Positions 25,629 to 35,745 of a DNA stretch of 64,000 nt are shown in pieces (positions within the stretch are counted from its first letter, which is position 1; every line of letters starts with the position of its first letter). The notes under the pieces are model-generated. The model was not told the DNA's origin. It made no database searches and was given only the letters and a program-made list of their open reading frames with translations. Position numbers and translations under genes: made by a program. Source of the DNA: Tachypleus tridentatus (Eukaryota > Arthropoda > Merostomata > Xiphosura > Limulidae); NCBI RefSeq assembly GCF_004210375.1, contig NC_134834.1, forward strand, positions 9,298,922-9,362,921, read 5' to 3'.

Positions 25629-27208
25629 CAATTTTAAACAAGATGAGGAAGTTCTACTTATATCCTATGTAGTTATAATTGCTGATGTATTTTCAATAAC
25701 TTTATATAAAATAAAACAATATGAATCCAAAAGTAACACCTATTAAAATAAAGAAACGAGAAAACATTCTAGAAGTTAATTTAAACTTTGTGATATTTTA
25801 ACACTAAAAATTCTTTGCAACTAAGAATACGATAATATTCAATTTAATGTGACCTTTTATAAAGAAAACAAAAGTATATTTTAATAGGAGCGTGAGTGGA
25901 CTAGAAGTTAACGTTCTGGGCTGCTATACGAACAGTTCAAGGTACAAGCTCAGGATATTTCGCTAACAGCTATCTGTGTTTTCAGCTGTGTGGTATTTGT
26001 GAAAGTGATAGTGCAGGTGGCGCGTGCTGTTGACTGATCTACCTTCTTCCGGACAGGGTTTCTAGAATTCGTTTCCTATTTCTGTCTCTTTAAGAGTGCA
26101 CAAAACTATGAAAGTTTGCTGGGCATATGGCAAGATAAACTAAAATACATCACATTTCTCTGGATAAATCATAAAATGTGCTCATTATTTATCTATTCAA
26201 AGTATGCTGTTTGTCTGTAAAATTTTATAAATGTAACGTATTGTTCAACATCGTGTTCTAATGATGGTCGATAAAATGGTCAAGAGGTCAGTATTAGTTT
26301 TATTTTATTAAAACCATTACCATCTAATCGTGTTTATTTTAAAAGAAGACGTAGGTGATTCTTATATATGCGTGCGTCGTATATCTTAAGTTTCGCGCCA
26401 TGTGTTGCTAAACCTAAATGTAATGTTTGGATAAGTGGTAAGAATAATGTTTATTTAAATAAAGCTTGGACTCTTGAGATACCTCAGGTGATGGCTCGTA
26501 GGAGAGATGTTTTTTCACGTGTTTTGGAAACTACAGTCACGTGCATTCCGCTTGCATATGAATTTTATCGTGGAAAGAAAATACGACTAATATTCCAATA
26601 TTTCTTATTACATTTTGAAACCGTAACTATGCACTCTCACTATAATTATTTTATTGGCTGTGGTATCAAGTTACCATAAACAGAGGACAAACAAAGCAGG
26701 AGGGTGGTATTAGTAACGACACCAAAACACAAGAGGGCGTGATCTTTCAACATCGTTGACAAGTAAAATTTGTGATGAAATATGTAAGTATGACAGATAC
26801 CCAGTTCTGACGTTTCCAAAGCTGAAAATAAACATGTGAAGCTCTAAAGATACCGTCATGTAAGTGTAGCTTGACGTTTGGCTTGTTGTTAAGAAATTAT
26901 CGGTTAATGTAACACAAAATTCAGTTTGTTATTAAGAATAAATCGTACGTTATCGGGCTTAAAGTTCTGTATGTTCTTAACAAGATATTATTTAAGTTAT
27001 TGTATTATAACGTTTCGCTCATTGTTTGATGTGAATAGAAGAGGATGTTCCATTCTCTGTCACGTAACTAATGTGGAAGAAGTTACCATGATGATTCGTA
27101 ATGAAATGTACAACATCCATATAACTTGCTCCGCAGCAGCTTACTAATGTATATCCTAAACACATTTCTTAATATAATAAAAATCTTCATAAAAAAAAAA
27201 CTCTTTAT
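25629..27208. other. Unique region, no confident gene
   Basis: AT-rich non-repetitive DNA. Near 25888-25955 a tRNA-like segment (tggactagaagttaa followed by cagttcaagg, A- and B-box-like) may be a third SINE family; weak. The 103-codon ATG frame at 26368-26679 has no recognisable domain and an unremarkable composition. An AATAAA at 27177-27182 is followed by a 10-A run at 27191-27200, which could mark a retroposed transcript end, though no source gene is recognised. Confidence 0.4.
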
Positions 27209-27700
27209 ATGGCCCCTACTTGGTTGATACTAACATGGACTCTATTCTGCATCACTGCTTTGACTGGTTGGAATACAGAGACCAACACAGTGTGTTACTT
27301 ATCTCGTGTCTTTGATCGACAGCCAAATGACGAGAAAACTGTGATTAATTCAGTTGCTAGGGGAAAAAAAATCACTTTTCTAGTTAGCCCTCCCCCCGCT
27401 AGTACAGCGATAAGTCTACGGATTTACAACGCTAAAATCAGGGGTTCCATTCCCAGGGATTCGAGCTCAGAAAATAGTTCGATGTGGCTTTTCTATGAGA
27501 AAACACACACACACTTTTCTAGTTGGCTTGGGGGTTTCGAAGGACATCAGAGAGTTCCATGTTTGTGTACTCTCTTTAAGACAACTTATTTCCGACTTCT
27601 GATTCAACGTTGGTTCTCAGTTATTGTTCATCTGAGTGTTTTACTCCTTTATTTGTGTTCAGAAACGTTTTGGTTTATTCATCATTTGACCTGTAAATAA
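27209..27700 (+). CDS. Uncertain open frame with signal-peptide-like start, SINE inserted
   Basis: An ATG at 27209 opens 163 codons. The first 20 residues (MAPTWLILTWTLFCITALTG) look like a secretion signal, though without the usual early positive charge, followed by about 38 polar residues (residues 21-59, including NTETNTVCYLSRVFDRQPND). Residues 60-101 come from the SINE at 27386-27511 and its 13-base duplication, so the reading frame after residue 59 is not ancestral. The tail (102-163) is hydrophobic and unrecognised. This may be a first exon of a secreted protein, or chance. No convincing splice donor was found. A 10-A run lies just upstream. Confidence 0.2.
   Translation: MAPTWLILTWTLFCITALTGWNTETNTVCYLSRVFDRQPNDEKTVINSVARGKKITFLVSPPPASTAISLRIYNAKIRGSIPRDSSSENSSMWLFYEKTHTHFSSWLGGFEGHQRVPCLCTLFKTTYFRLLIQRWFSVIVHLSVLLLYLCSETFWFIHHLTCK
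27373..27385. repeat. 13-bp target site duplication, left copy
   Basis: cacttttctagtt, repeated exactly at 27512-27524 on the other side of the SINE. A perfect duplication shows a fairly recent LINE-mediated insertion. Confidence 0.9.
27386..27511 (+). mobile_element. tRNA-derived SINE (family 2) with perfect target duplication
   Basis: The head cgctagtacagcgataag carries an A-box-like region; ggggttccattcccaggg is a B box with small changes from ggggttcgattcccc. Then comes gttcgatgtggctttt and a tail of aaaacacacacaca. The element is flanked by the same 13 bases on both sides (27373-27385 and 27512-27524). It is distinct from family 1 in body and tail. A decayed relative on the other strand lies at 1622-1692. 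Confidence 0.88.
27512..27524. repeat. 13-bp target site duplication, right copy
   Basis: Exact copy of 27373-27385. Confidence 0.9.
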
Positions 27701-28071
27701 AGTGTATTTTTGTCACTTGTCCATCTGTTCTTTTCCTTGTTAATATTTTTCATAGAAATCTTCAAACATTAAATATTTTGAATGTGATTACGTATGTGGA
27801 TGTGTATCGCCTACAAAAATAAGACATTTATGCCAAATTCTATCAACAGATGGCAATAGGAAGTTAATAAATTTGTTCATTAAACGAAGCATTTTTTCTA
27901 ATATTTTCTGTTTAAAGAAATATGTGCTATTGCAACGAACTTCACATATCGACAAGAAGTCAAATTCCACGACATACATGGTTGTACATGTCATGATTCG
28001 AGTGACATAAGTTTTGAAACGTCGGAAGCAACAAATTTACCTATAAACAAATTTTACTCAATGAGTGGCTA
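27701..28071. other. Unique AT-rich spacer, no gene seen
   Basis: No repeat or gene is recognised. The 68-codon minus-strand frame 27788-27994 has no recognisable features. Confidence 0.45.
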
Positions 28072-28089
28072 GTACAAGTTAAAGAAATT

Positions 28090-28097
28090 GTTACAAG
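28090..28097. repeat. 8-bp target site duplication, left copy
   Basis: gttacaag, directly repeated at 28555-28562 and abutting the inverted ends of the transposon. Eight bases is the length typical of hAT insertions. Confidence 0.88.
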
Positions 28098-28554
28098 CAG
28101 GGGCTTAGATCCTGGGGGGATAGAGGGTATACATCTCCCCTTCATTTTAGGTGGGGGTATGGTGCATACAATCATTCCCCCCAACAGTTTGGTCTGTTGA
28201 ATTGTTTTATTGCATCACAGACCTACAAATTATGTGTTTGTTCTTGTGATTCTCGTGTTCTTACCAATCGAATTACATAATTAGGCCTAGATGTAGGCTT
28301 TTTCAGTAGCCGAAATGTACATCTTTAATATAGGCGTGCTTCTAAGCTTTTCAATCTAAGCGATAGTTCGTAAGTATCAGTCAGTAGGCCTAAGTATACA
28401 TGCAAGTATCGTGGTAATAAGATTACTCTGTGACTGCATGTTTCCAGCTTTCAGGTTCACGTAATCAGAGATTACCAATTTGAAAATTGAACAGTCCACA
28501 TAAGTGGTTGTAAAAATCATCCACCCCATCGGGTGTAAAAAATCTACGCCCCTG
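28098..28554. mobile_element. Non-autonomous hAT-like DNA transposon (457 bp)
   Basis: The ends are inverted: caggggcttagatc at the left, and cagggGcGTAGATT-type when the right end (aatctacgcccctg) is reversed, 12 of 14 bases identical. The caggggc terminus is typical of hAT-superfamily elements, and the flanking 8-base duplication gttacaag (28090-28097 and 28555-28562) fits. The 457-base interior has no open frame for a transposase, so it would have been moved by an enzyme encoded elsewhere. Outer parts are GC-richer (runs of g at 28115-28150, ccaccccatcggg near the right end) than the AT-rich middle. It is intact at both ends. Confidence 0.85.
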
Positions 28555-28562
28555 GTTACAAG
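28555..28562. repeat. 8-bp target site duplication, right copy
   Basis: Exact copy (gttacaag) of 28090-28097. Confidence 0.88.
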
Positions 28563-28737
28563 GTACCTTATTGGTTAATTTAAGTTAAGCAAACTGTTAC
28601 AAGACACTTGATTGGTTAACCTGAGTTAAAGAAACTGTTACAGATAAAAAGGCTACCAAGAATTAACCACAAAGCAGCGCCATCTATTCTGACAACGTAA
28701 AATGCAAACGAACTTAAGCATGGGCCTCGAAAATATG

Positions 28738-28968
28738 TGTTTGTTGGGCATCGCACACAACTACTCGAGGGCTATCTTCACTATCAGTACCTAATGTTTA
28801 AGTGATAGCCTGCAAGTCTACATCATCCACAGTTAGGATATTATTTACTAATCAATAATGGGATTTACAGTTACATTATAACATCCCAACGGCTGAAAAA
28901 GCGAGCATCTTAGGTGAAGGGATTCAAATCCCAGATTTTGAATCGAGTGTGCTAACCACGAGCTCGCG
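28738..28968 (-). mobile_element. tRNA-derived SINE (family 1), minus orientation, decayed
   Basis: In family order on the minus strand it keeps actcgagggctatct, acattataacatccc, acggctgaaaaagcgagcat and ggattcaaatccca (a B box with changes). The middle body (gcagtgtaag to accaacgaatag in other copies) is poorly kept. It is much more diverged than its neighbour at 28985, hence older. Confidence 0.7.
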
Positions 28969-28984
28969 TAGGCCCATAAAAGTT

Positions 28985-29255
28985 TGGTTTGTTTGTTTTA
29001 AATTTCGCGGAAAGCTACACGAGGGTTATCTAGGCTAACCGTCCCTAATTTAGCAGTGTAAGACTACAGGGAATGCAGCTAGTCATCACCACCCACCGCC
29101 AATTTTTGGACTGCTATTTTACCAACGAATAGTGGAATTGATCGAACATTGTAACGCCCCCACGGCTAAAAATGCGAGCATCTTTAGTAGGAGGGGATTC
29201 GAACCCGTGACCCTCGGCGTGGGAGTCGACTGCCTTAACCATCTGGCCATGGCGG
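28985..29255 (-). mobile_element. tRNA-derived SINE (family 1), minus orientation, nearly full length
   Basis: Starts with the gtttgttt tail (reverse of the A-rich end), then aaatttcgcggaaagctaca, cgtccctaatttagcagtg, tagtcatcaccacccaccgc, accaacgaatagtgg and acgcccccacggct, and ends in the tRNA head with gaggggattcgaaccc (B box reversed) and cttaaccatctggccatgg (A box reversed). It has point changes such as gcgcgaa to gcggaaa, but all parts are present. It abuts the older copy at 28738-28968 and the 31-bp array at 29276. Confidence 0.92.
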
Positions 29256-29275
29256 AAAAGATAAAAACATCTAAC

Positions 29276-29908
29276 CATGAATCATCATAATTAAACTTTG
29301 GTCATCATGTGTTATAGTGTGACAAACTTTGTTCATTATGAGTTATAGTGTGACAAACTTTGTTCATCATGAGTTATAGTGTGACAAACTTTGTTCATCA
29401 TGAGTTATAGTGTGACAAACTTTGTTCATCATGAGTTATAGTGTGACAAACTTTGGTCATCATGAGTTATAGTGTGACAAACTTTGCTCATCATGAGTTA
29501 TAGTGTGACAAACTTTGGTCATCATGAGTTATAGTGACAAATTTTGGTCGTCATGAGTTATAGTGTGACAAACTTTGTTCATCATGAGTTATAGTGTGAC
29601 AAACTTTGTTCGTCATGAGTTATAGTGTGACAAACTTTGTTCGTCATGAGTTATAGTGTGACAAACTTTGTTCGTCATGAGTTATAGTGTGACAAACTTT
29701 GTTCGTCATGAGTTATAGTGTGACAAACATTGGTCGTCATGAGTTATAGTGTGACAAACTTTGGTCGTCATGAGTTATAGTGACAAACTTTGGTCGTCAT
29801 GAGTTATAGTGACAAACTTTGGTCGTCATGAGTTATAGTGTGACAAACTTTGTTCGTCATGAGTTATAGTGTGACAAACACTGGTCATCATGAGTTATAG
29901 TGTGACAC
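29276..29908. repeat. 31-bp minisatellite, about 20 copies
   Basis: Direct repeat with a 31-base unit: tcatgagttatagtgtgac, then aaactttgtt. A few units lack two bases (atagtgacaaac instead of atagtgtgacaaac, near 29530, 29780 and 29811), giving 29 bases. The left part mostly reads gttcatcatg and the part after about 29545 mostly gttcgtcatg, a clear variant boundary. Each unit holds an odd palindrome, ACAAA-c-TTTGT. The first unit (29276-29306) is decayed. Confidence 0.94.
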
Positions 29909-30549
29909 AAATTACAGGACAGGAATAATACTAGAACCCGTTGGAATGCCATTTTAACAGTGAAAAGACTGATTACTTTTTCTATTAATGTATTTCTTCA
30001 TCATATATGCTTGTTGCAATACAGAAAACAATCTAAACCGTGCATAAAACTTCCTTGTTTCAAACATTTCACAAAGTTTCATAGTTACTAGCTAGAAATC
30101 CTGGAGGTCGTTAAGAACTTGTCACTTTCACCCAATTAAGCCAGGAAAAACTTAGGAGACTTCTGGAGAAACGTCAGCTGTATTTATTTGAACCAGTGTA
30201 ATGTAGTGTATCTTCTACCAGACAGTTAGAAGTTCTGTTATTTCAAGACTCGAGCCTGGCACGTGACTAACAGTAGGGCCGAGAGCAAACCCTGAGGTAA
30301 AACACGTGTAGTGTTTCATTATTGTCCCAAGCTGGGCCGCATTAAGAGACTTATTAGAATCGAGACAAAACAAACAACACGACTTCGGTTGTAACTCAGT
30401 GAAACATGGTGTAGTTAGGACTGAGACCTGTAACCAACTGAAGTAAAAATGTATATGGAATGATAAAAAATTCATTTCCTTAGTTCATCTTCGTACTTAT
30501 ATATTAGTAATACACTTGATACAAGTAAACCAGCACAACTTCCCTACAC
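29909..30549. other. Unique spacer, no gene seen
   Basis: No recognisable gene or repeat. The 86-codon minus-strand frame 30215-30475 shows no domain and no conserved pattern I can name. Confidence 0.45.
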
Positions 30550-30560
30550 AGTCCCTGTTC

Positions 30561-30839
30561 GGCTCGGCATAGCCAGATGGGTTAAGGCGTTCGATTCGTA
30601 ATCCGAGGGTCGCTGGTTCGAATCCCCTTTGCACCAAACATGCTCGCCCTTTCAGCCGTGGGGGCGTTATAAGTAACGGTCAATCCCAGTATTCGTTGGT
30701 AAAAGAGTAGCCCAAGAGTTGGCGGTGGGATGTGATGACTAGCTGCCTTCTCTCGAGTATTACACTACTAAATTACGGACGGCTAACGCATATAGCCCTC
30801 GTGTAGCTTTGCGCGAAATTAAGAAAAATGAAACGAAAT
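30561..30839 (+). mobile_element. tRNA-derived SINE (family 1), full length, with target duplication
   Basis: This is the most complete copy: ggctcggcatagccagatgg (A-box region), cgttcgattcgtaatccgag (anticodon-arm-like), ctggttcgaatcccc (B box), then the family body to gctttgcgcgaaatt and a short A-rich tail. It is flanked by agtccctgttc (30550-30560) and agtccttgttc (30840-30850), an 11-base target duplication with one mismatch, marking LINE-mediated insertion. Confidence 0.93.
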
Positions 30840-30850
30840 AGTCCTTGTTC

Positions 30851-31100
30851 AGTGTGCTATATAGTAGTGTTTTTCATAAAGGTAAACTAATATAACAATA
30901 CAGATTTATTCACAACTTAAGTAGAATTACCAACTAAAATGTGTTATTTATTCAACTCTTATATAAAATGTTTTCGAATGGTTCAATCATAATTTAGTTT
31001 CATGTTATCAATACCCTGACCATCATTGTGAGCTAGATGAATGGACTTTTAGTTTATTTTGGATACTAGTCTTTTGAAGATATTTTTATACAGCGACACC
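30851..31100. other. Unique AT-rich spacer, nothing seen
   Basis: AT-rich DNA between two SINE copies with no gene or repeat recognised. Confidence 0.5.
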
Positions 31101-31112
31101 TATACGGTATAG

Positions 31113-31355
31113 TTTGTTTGTTTGTTTTGAATTTCGCGCAAAGCTACACGAGGGCTATCTACCCTAGCCGTCCCTAATTTAGCAGTGTAAGGCTAAAGAG
31201 AATGCAACTAGTCATCACCTCTCACCGCCAATTCTTGGGCTACTTTTTATCAACGAATAGTGGGATTGACCGTCACATTATAACGCACCCACAGCTGAAA
31301 GGGCGAGTATGTTTGGTGTGATGGGGATTCGAACCCGCGACCCTCGGATTACGAG
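31113..31355 (-). mobile_element. tRNA-derived SINE (family 1), minus orientation, 5'-truncated, with target duplication
   Basis: Begins with tttgtttgtttgttttgaat (reversed tail), passes through the whole body, and stops in the middle of the tRNA head at ccctcggattacgag. The first 34 or so bases of the head, including the A box, are missing compared with 30561. Flanks tatacggtatag (31101-31112) and tatacgttatag (31356-31367) are a 12-base duplication with one mismatch. So the truncation happened at insertion, as in incomplete reverse transcription. Without its A box this copy should be inactive. Confidence 0.92.
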
Positions 31356-31367
31356 TATACGTTATAG

Positions 31368-32226
31368 TAACTTCGCAGATGTAACTAATATTCAGAACGT
31401 TATATTAAAATCATTTTCAAGCCTCGTCACGTCACACCGTTCTATCACGCTCTATCTCACGCCCACACATTTTAATAACAGCCACAAAGCATAGTTCCCA
31501 TGGTACAATTGTCAATTATAAATATATCTTATCCAAAGCACTCCATAATCAAGCCGATGCACAATGACAATGATTTTCCAGCTTTCGTTTCAATAGTCCA
31601 ATACTTGTTTCATTCGTCAGCTGTTTAAAGTTAAATAGTCTGATTGCACAGAAAGTAATGCGTCCAGCGGTTTCCTTAGTATGTCTTCGAGATAAATATT
31701 CTATATACATATAACTTGAGTCGATTTTTCAGATGGAGATCTTTCTTGAATATGTTGACCACTGTTGGTCAAGACACATAAACAGCTTTCCCATCTGACC
31801 TTTGTGTTCGAGGTTTCTCATTAGTTAGAAGACGCTTCACTTTGATTACGTATGACTTGTTGCAGGTCTTTTTCTGCATGGTCCTGGCCTCTCAAATTGA
31901 TCTATATTCCCTTGTTTTCTAATTTCATTAAACAAATGGTATAACTCAGTCTTGCCGTACTCTAAATCTTCGATGCAAACACATCTTCGTGATAAAGTTG
32001 TATGAATATCTTGAATCAGAAAGAGCTGTGACATACTCATTTTAAACTGGACAATTTCCGACGACGTCACACTACCCATACGTAACGCCAATGTCAAAAC
32101 GTAGCTATCACACATACACTCCTACCGCGTGATTCTCACGTTTATTGTCGATTTGCATATTTTAATGTAATGTACTGAACCTTCAACATTATGATTATCA
32201 TAACATGAAGTCCATGTTCCACGACT
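31368..32226. other. Unique region with one uncertain open frame
   Basis: Non-repetitive DNA. It contains only the low-confidence minus-strand frame 31846-32115 described separately; no other gene or repeat was recognised. Confidence 0.45.
31846..32115 (-). CDS. Uncertain open frame of 89 codons, unrecognised
   Basis: ATG-initiated frame in unique DNA with balanced composition, richer in charged residues than the other frames here (IEDLEYGKTELYHLFNEIRK, then ERPGPCRKRP). The last 30 residues loosely recall the helix-turn-helix to proline/arginine linker of Tc1/mariner transposases, but the match is weak and no catalytic part is nearby. It could be a single exon or a chance frame. I see no clear splice signals. 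Confidence 0.15.
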   Translation of the reverse strand: MCDSYVLTLALRMGSVTSSEIVQFKMSMSQLFLIQDIHTTLSRRCVCIEDLEYGKTELYHLFNEIRKQGNIDQFERPGPCRKRPATSHT

Positions 32227-33289
32227 GGTAGTAAAGATAACGTTCTTTATTCACTGAGGACATTTAATCAAGTTAAAACTAAATAGTAAAGATAACGATC
32301 TTTATTCAATGTGGACATTTAATCAAGTTAAACTAAGTAGTAAACATAACGTTCTTTATTCACTGTGAACATTTAATCAAGTTAAAACTAAGTAGTAAAG
32401 ATAACGTTCTTTATTCACTGTGAACATTTAATCAAGTTAAAACTAAGTAGTAAAGGTAACGATCTTTATTCACTGTGGACATTTAATCATGTTAAAACTA
32501 AGTAGTAAAGATAACGTTCTTTATTCACTGTGGACATTTAATCAAGTTAAAACTAAGTAGTAAAGATAACGATCTTTATTCACTGTGAACATCTAATCAA
32601 GTTAAAACTAAGTAGTAAAGGTAACGTTCTTTATTCACTGTGGACATTTAATTATGTTAAAACTAAGTAGTAAAGATAACGTTCTTTATTCACTGTGGAC
32701 ATTTAATGAAGTTAAAACTAAGTAGTAAAGATAACGTTCTTTATTCACTGTAGACATTTAATCAAGTTAAAACTAAGTAGTAAAGATAACGTTCTTTATT
32801 CACTGTGGACATTTAATCAACTTAAAACAGAGTAATAAAGTTAACGTTCTTTATTCACTGTAGACATTTAATCAAGTTAAAACTGTAAAGGTAACGTTCT
32901 TTATTCACTGTGAACATTTAATCAAGTTAAAACTAAGTAGTAAAGGTAACGATCTTTATTCACTGTGGACATTTAATCAAGTTAAAACTAATTAGTAAAG
33001 ATAACGTTCTTTATTCACTGTGAACATTTAATCAAGTTAAAACTAAGTAGTAAAGGTAACGATCTTTATTCACTGTGGACATTTAATCAAGTTAAAACAG
33101 AGTAGTAAAGATAACGTTCTTTATTCACTGTGAACATTTAATCAAGTTAAAACTAAGTAGTAAAGGTAACGATCTTTATTCACTGTGGACATTTAATCAA
33201 GTTAAAACAGAGTAGTAAAGTTAACGTTTTTTATTCACTGTAAACATTTAATCAAGTTAAAACTAAGTAGTAAAGGTAACGATCTTTAT

Positions 33290-35745
33290 TCACTGTGGAC
33301 ATTTAATCAAGTTAAAACAGAGTAGTAAAGTTAACGTTTTTTATTCACTGTAAACATTTAATCAAGTTAAAACTAAGTAGTAAAGGTAACGATCTTTATT
33401 CACTGTGGACATTTAATCAAGTTAAAACAGAGTAGTAAAGGTAACGTTCTTTATTCACTGTAGACATTTAATCAAGTTAAAACTAAGTAGTAAAGGTAAC
33501 GTTTTTTATTCACTGTGAACATTTAATCAAGTTAAAACTAAGTAGTAAAGGTAACGTTCTTTATTCACTGTGGACATTTAATCAAGTTAAAACTAAGTAG
33601 TAAAGGTAACGTTTTTTATTCACTGTGAACATTTAATCAAGTTAAAACTAAGTAGTAAAGATAACGTTCTTTATCCACTGTGAACATCTAATCAAGTTAA
33701 AACTAAGTAGTAAAGGTAACGATCTTTATTCACTGTGGACATTTAATCAAGTTAAAACTAATTAGTAAAGATAACGTTCTTTATTCACTGTGAACATTTA
33801 ATCAAGTTAAAACTAAGTAGTAAAGGTAACGATCTTTATTCACTGTGGACATTTAATCAAGTTAAAACTAAGTAGTAAAGGTAACGATCTTTATTCACTG
33901 TGGACATTTAATCAAGTTAAAACAGAGTAGTAAAGTTAACGTTTGTTATTCACTGTAAACATTTAATCAAGTTAAAACTAAGTAGTAAAGGTAACGATCT
34001 TTATTCACTGTGGACATTTAATCAAGTTAAAACAGAGTAGTAAAGTTAACGTTTTTTATTCACTGTAAACATTTAATCAAGTTAAAACTAAGTAGTAAAG
34101 GTAACGATCTTTATTCACTGTGGACATTTAATCAAGTTAAAACTAAGTAGTAAAGGTAACGTTTTTTATTCACTGTGAACATTTAATCAAGTTAAAACTA
34201 AGTAGTAAAGGTAACGATCTTTATTCACTGTGGACATTTCATCAAGTTAAAACAGAGTAGTAAAGTTAACGTTTTTTATTCACTGTAAACATTTAATCAA
34301 GTTAAAACTAAGTAGTAAAGGTAACGATCTTTATTCACTGTGGACATTTAATCAAGTTAAAACAGAGTAGTAAAGGTAACGTTCTTTATTCACTGTAGAC
34401 ATTTAATCAAGTTAAAACTAAGTAGTAAAGGTAACGTTTTTTATTCACTGTGAACATTTAATCAAGTTAAAACTAAGTAGTAAAGGTAACGTTCTTTATT
34501 CACTGTGGACATTTAATCAAGTTAAAACTAAGTAGTAAAGGTAACGTTTTTTATTCACTGTGAACATTTAATCAAGTTAAAACTAAGTAGTAAAGATAAC
34601 GTTCTTTATCCACTGTGAACATCTAATCAAGTTAAAACTAAGTAGTAAAGGTAACGATCTTTATTCACTGTGGACATTTAATCAAGTTAAAACTAATTAG
34701 TAAAGATAACGTTCTTTATTCACTGTGAACATTTAATCAAGTTAAAACTAAGTAGTAAAGGTAACGATCTTTATTCACTGGGGACATTTAATCAAGTTAA
34801 AACTAAGTAGTAAAGGTAACGATCTTTATTCACTGTGGACATTTAATCAAGTTAAAACAGAGTAGTAAAGTTAACGTTTGTTATTCACTGTAAACATTTA
34901 ATCAAGTTAAAACTAAGTAGTAAAGGTAACGATCTTTATTCACTGTGGACATTTAATCAAGTTAAAACAGAGTAGTAAAGTTAACGTTTTTATTCACTGT
35001 AAACATTTAATCAAGTTAAAACTAAGTAGTAAAGGTAACGATCTTTATTCACTGTGGACATTTAATCAAGTTAAAACTAAGTAGTAAAGGTAACGTTTTT
35101 TATTCACTGTGAACATTTAATCAAGTTAAAACTAAGTAGTAAAGGTAACGATCTTTATTCACTGTGGACATTTCATCAAGTTAAAACAGAGTAGTAAAGT
35201 TAACGTTTTTATTCACTGTAAACATTTAATCAAGTTAAAACTAAGTAGTAAAGGTAACGATCTTTATTCACTGTGGACATTTAATCAAGTTAAAACAGAG
35301 TAGTAAAGGTAACGTTCTTTATTCACTGTAGACATTTAATCAAGTTAAAACTAAGTAGTAAAGGTAACGTTTTTTATTCACTGTGAACATTTAATCAAGT
35401 TAAAACTAAGTAGTAAAGGTAACGTTCTTTATTCACTGTGGACATTTAATCAAGTTAAAACTAAGTAGTAAAGGTAACGTTTTTTATTCACTGTGAACAT
35501 TTAATCAAGTTAAAACTAAGTAGTAAAGATAACGTTCTTTATCCACTGTGAACATCTAATCAAGTTAAAACTAAGTAGTAAAGGTAACGATCTTTATTCA
35601 CTGTGGACATTTAATCAAGTTAAAACTAATTAGTAAAGATAACGTTCTTTATTCACTGTGAACATTTAATCAAGTTAAAACTAAGTAGTAAAGGTAACGA
35701 TCTTTATTCACTGTGGACATTTAATCAAGTTAAAACTAAGTAGTA
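33290..35745. repeat. 935-bp (17-monomer) higher-order repeat, about 2.6 copies
   Basis: Rare variants recur at 17 x 55 = 935 bases: ttatccactgtgaacatc at 33671, 34606 and 35539; aacgtttgttattcac at 33941 and 34876 (exactly 935); gacatttcatcaag near 34237 and 35171 (934). The one- and two-base shortfalls come from single T losses in gtttttt runs in the second copy. Whole blocks of different monomers are copied in order, so this is a true higher-order repeat inside the 55-bp array. Confidence 0.85.

Larger units (their letters stand above)
28072..28645. repeat. Short diverged 41-bp tandem repeat (about 3 copies), interrupted by hAT-like element
   Basis: The unit aagttaaagaaa-tgttaca recurs before 28098 and at 28555-28596-28638 (spacings 41 and 42), with attggttaa between. 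The hAT-like element 28098-28554 sits inside the first unit. Removing it and one 8-base duplication restores the phase. Unrelated in sequence to the 41-bp array at 541. Confidence 0.55.

Noticed and set aside
26368..26679. 103-codon plus-strand frame
   Set aside because: No recognisable motif, signal or repeat, and no splice or promoter context; expected by chance in this much unique DNA.
26926..27147. 73-codon frame before the A run at 27191
   Set aside because: It has no ATG at its start (opens with ttg) and no recognisable domain.
30561..30640. Genuine tRNA gene at the head of the SINE
   Set aside because: The head has A and B boxes, but it runs on into the SINE body, the arms pair poorly, and the whole is flanked by a target duplication.
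31309..31494. 61-codon frame starting MFGVMGIRTRDPRI
   Set aside because: The first part is the reversed SINE head and the rest is unique DNA without a domain.
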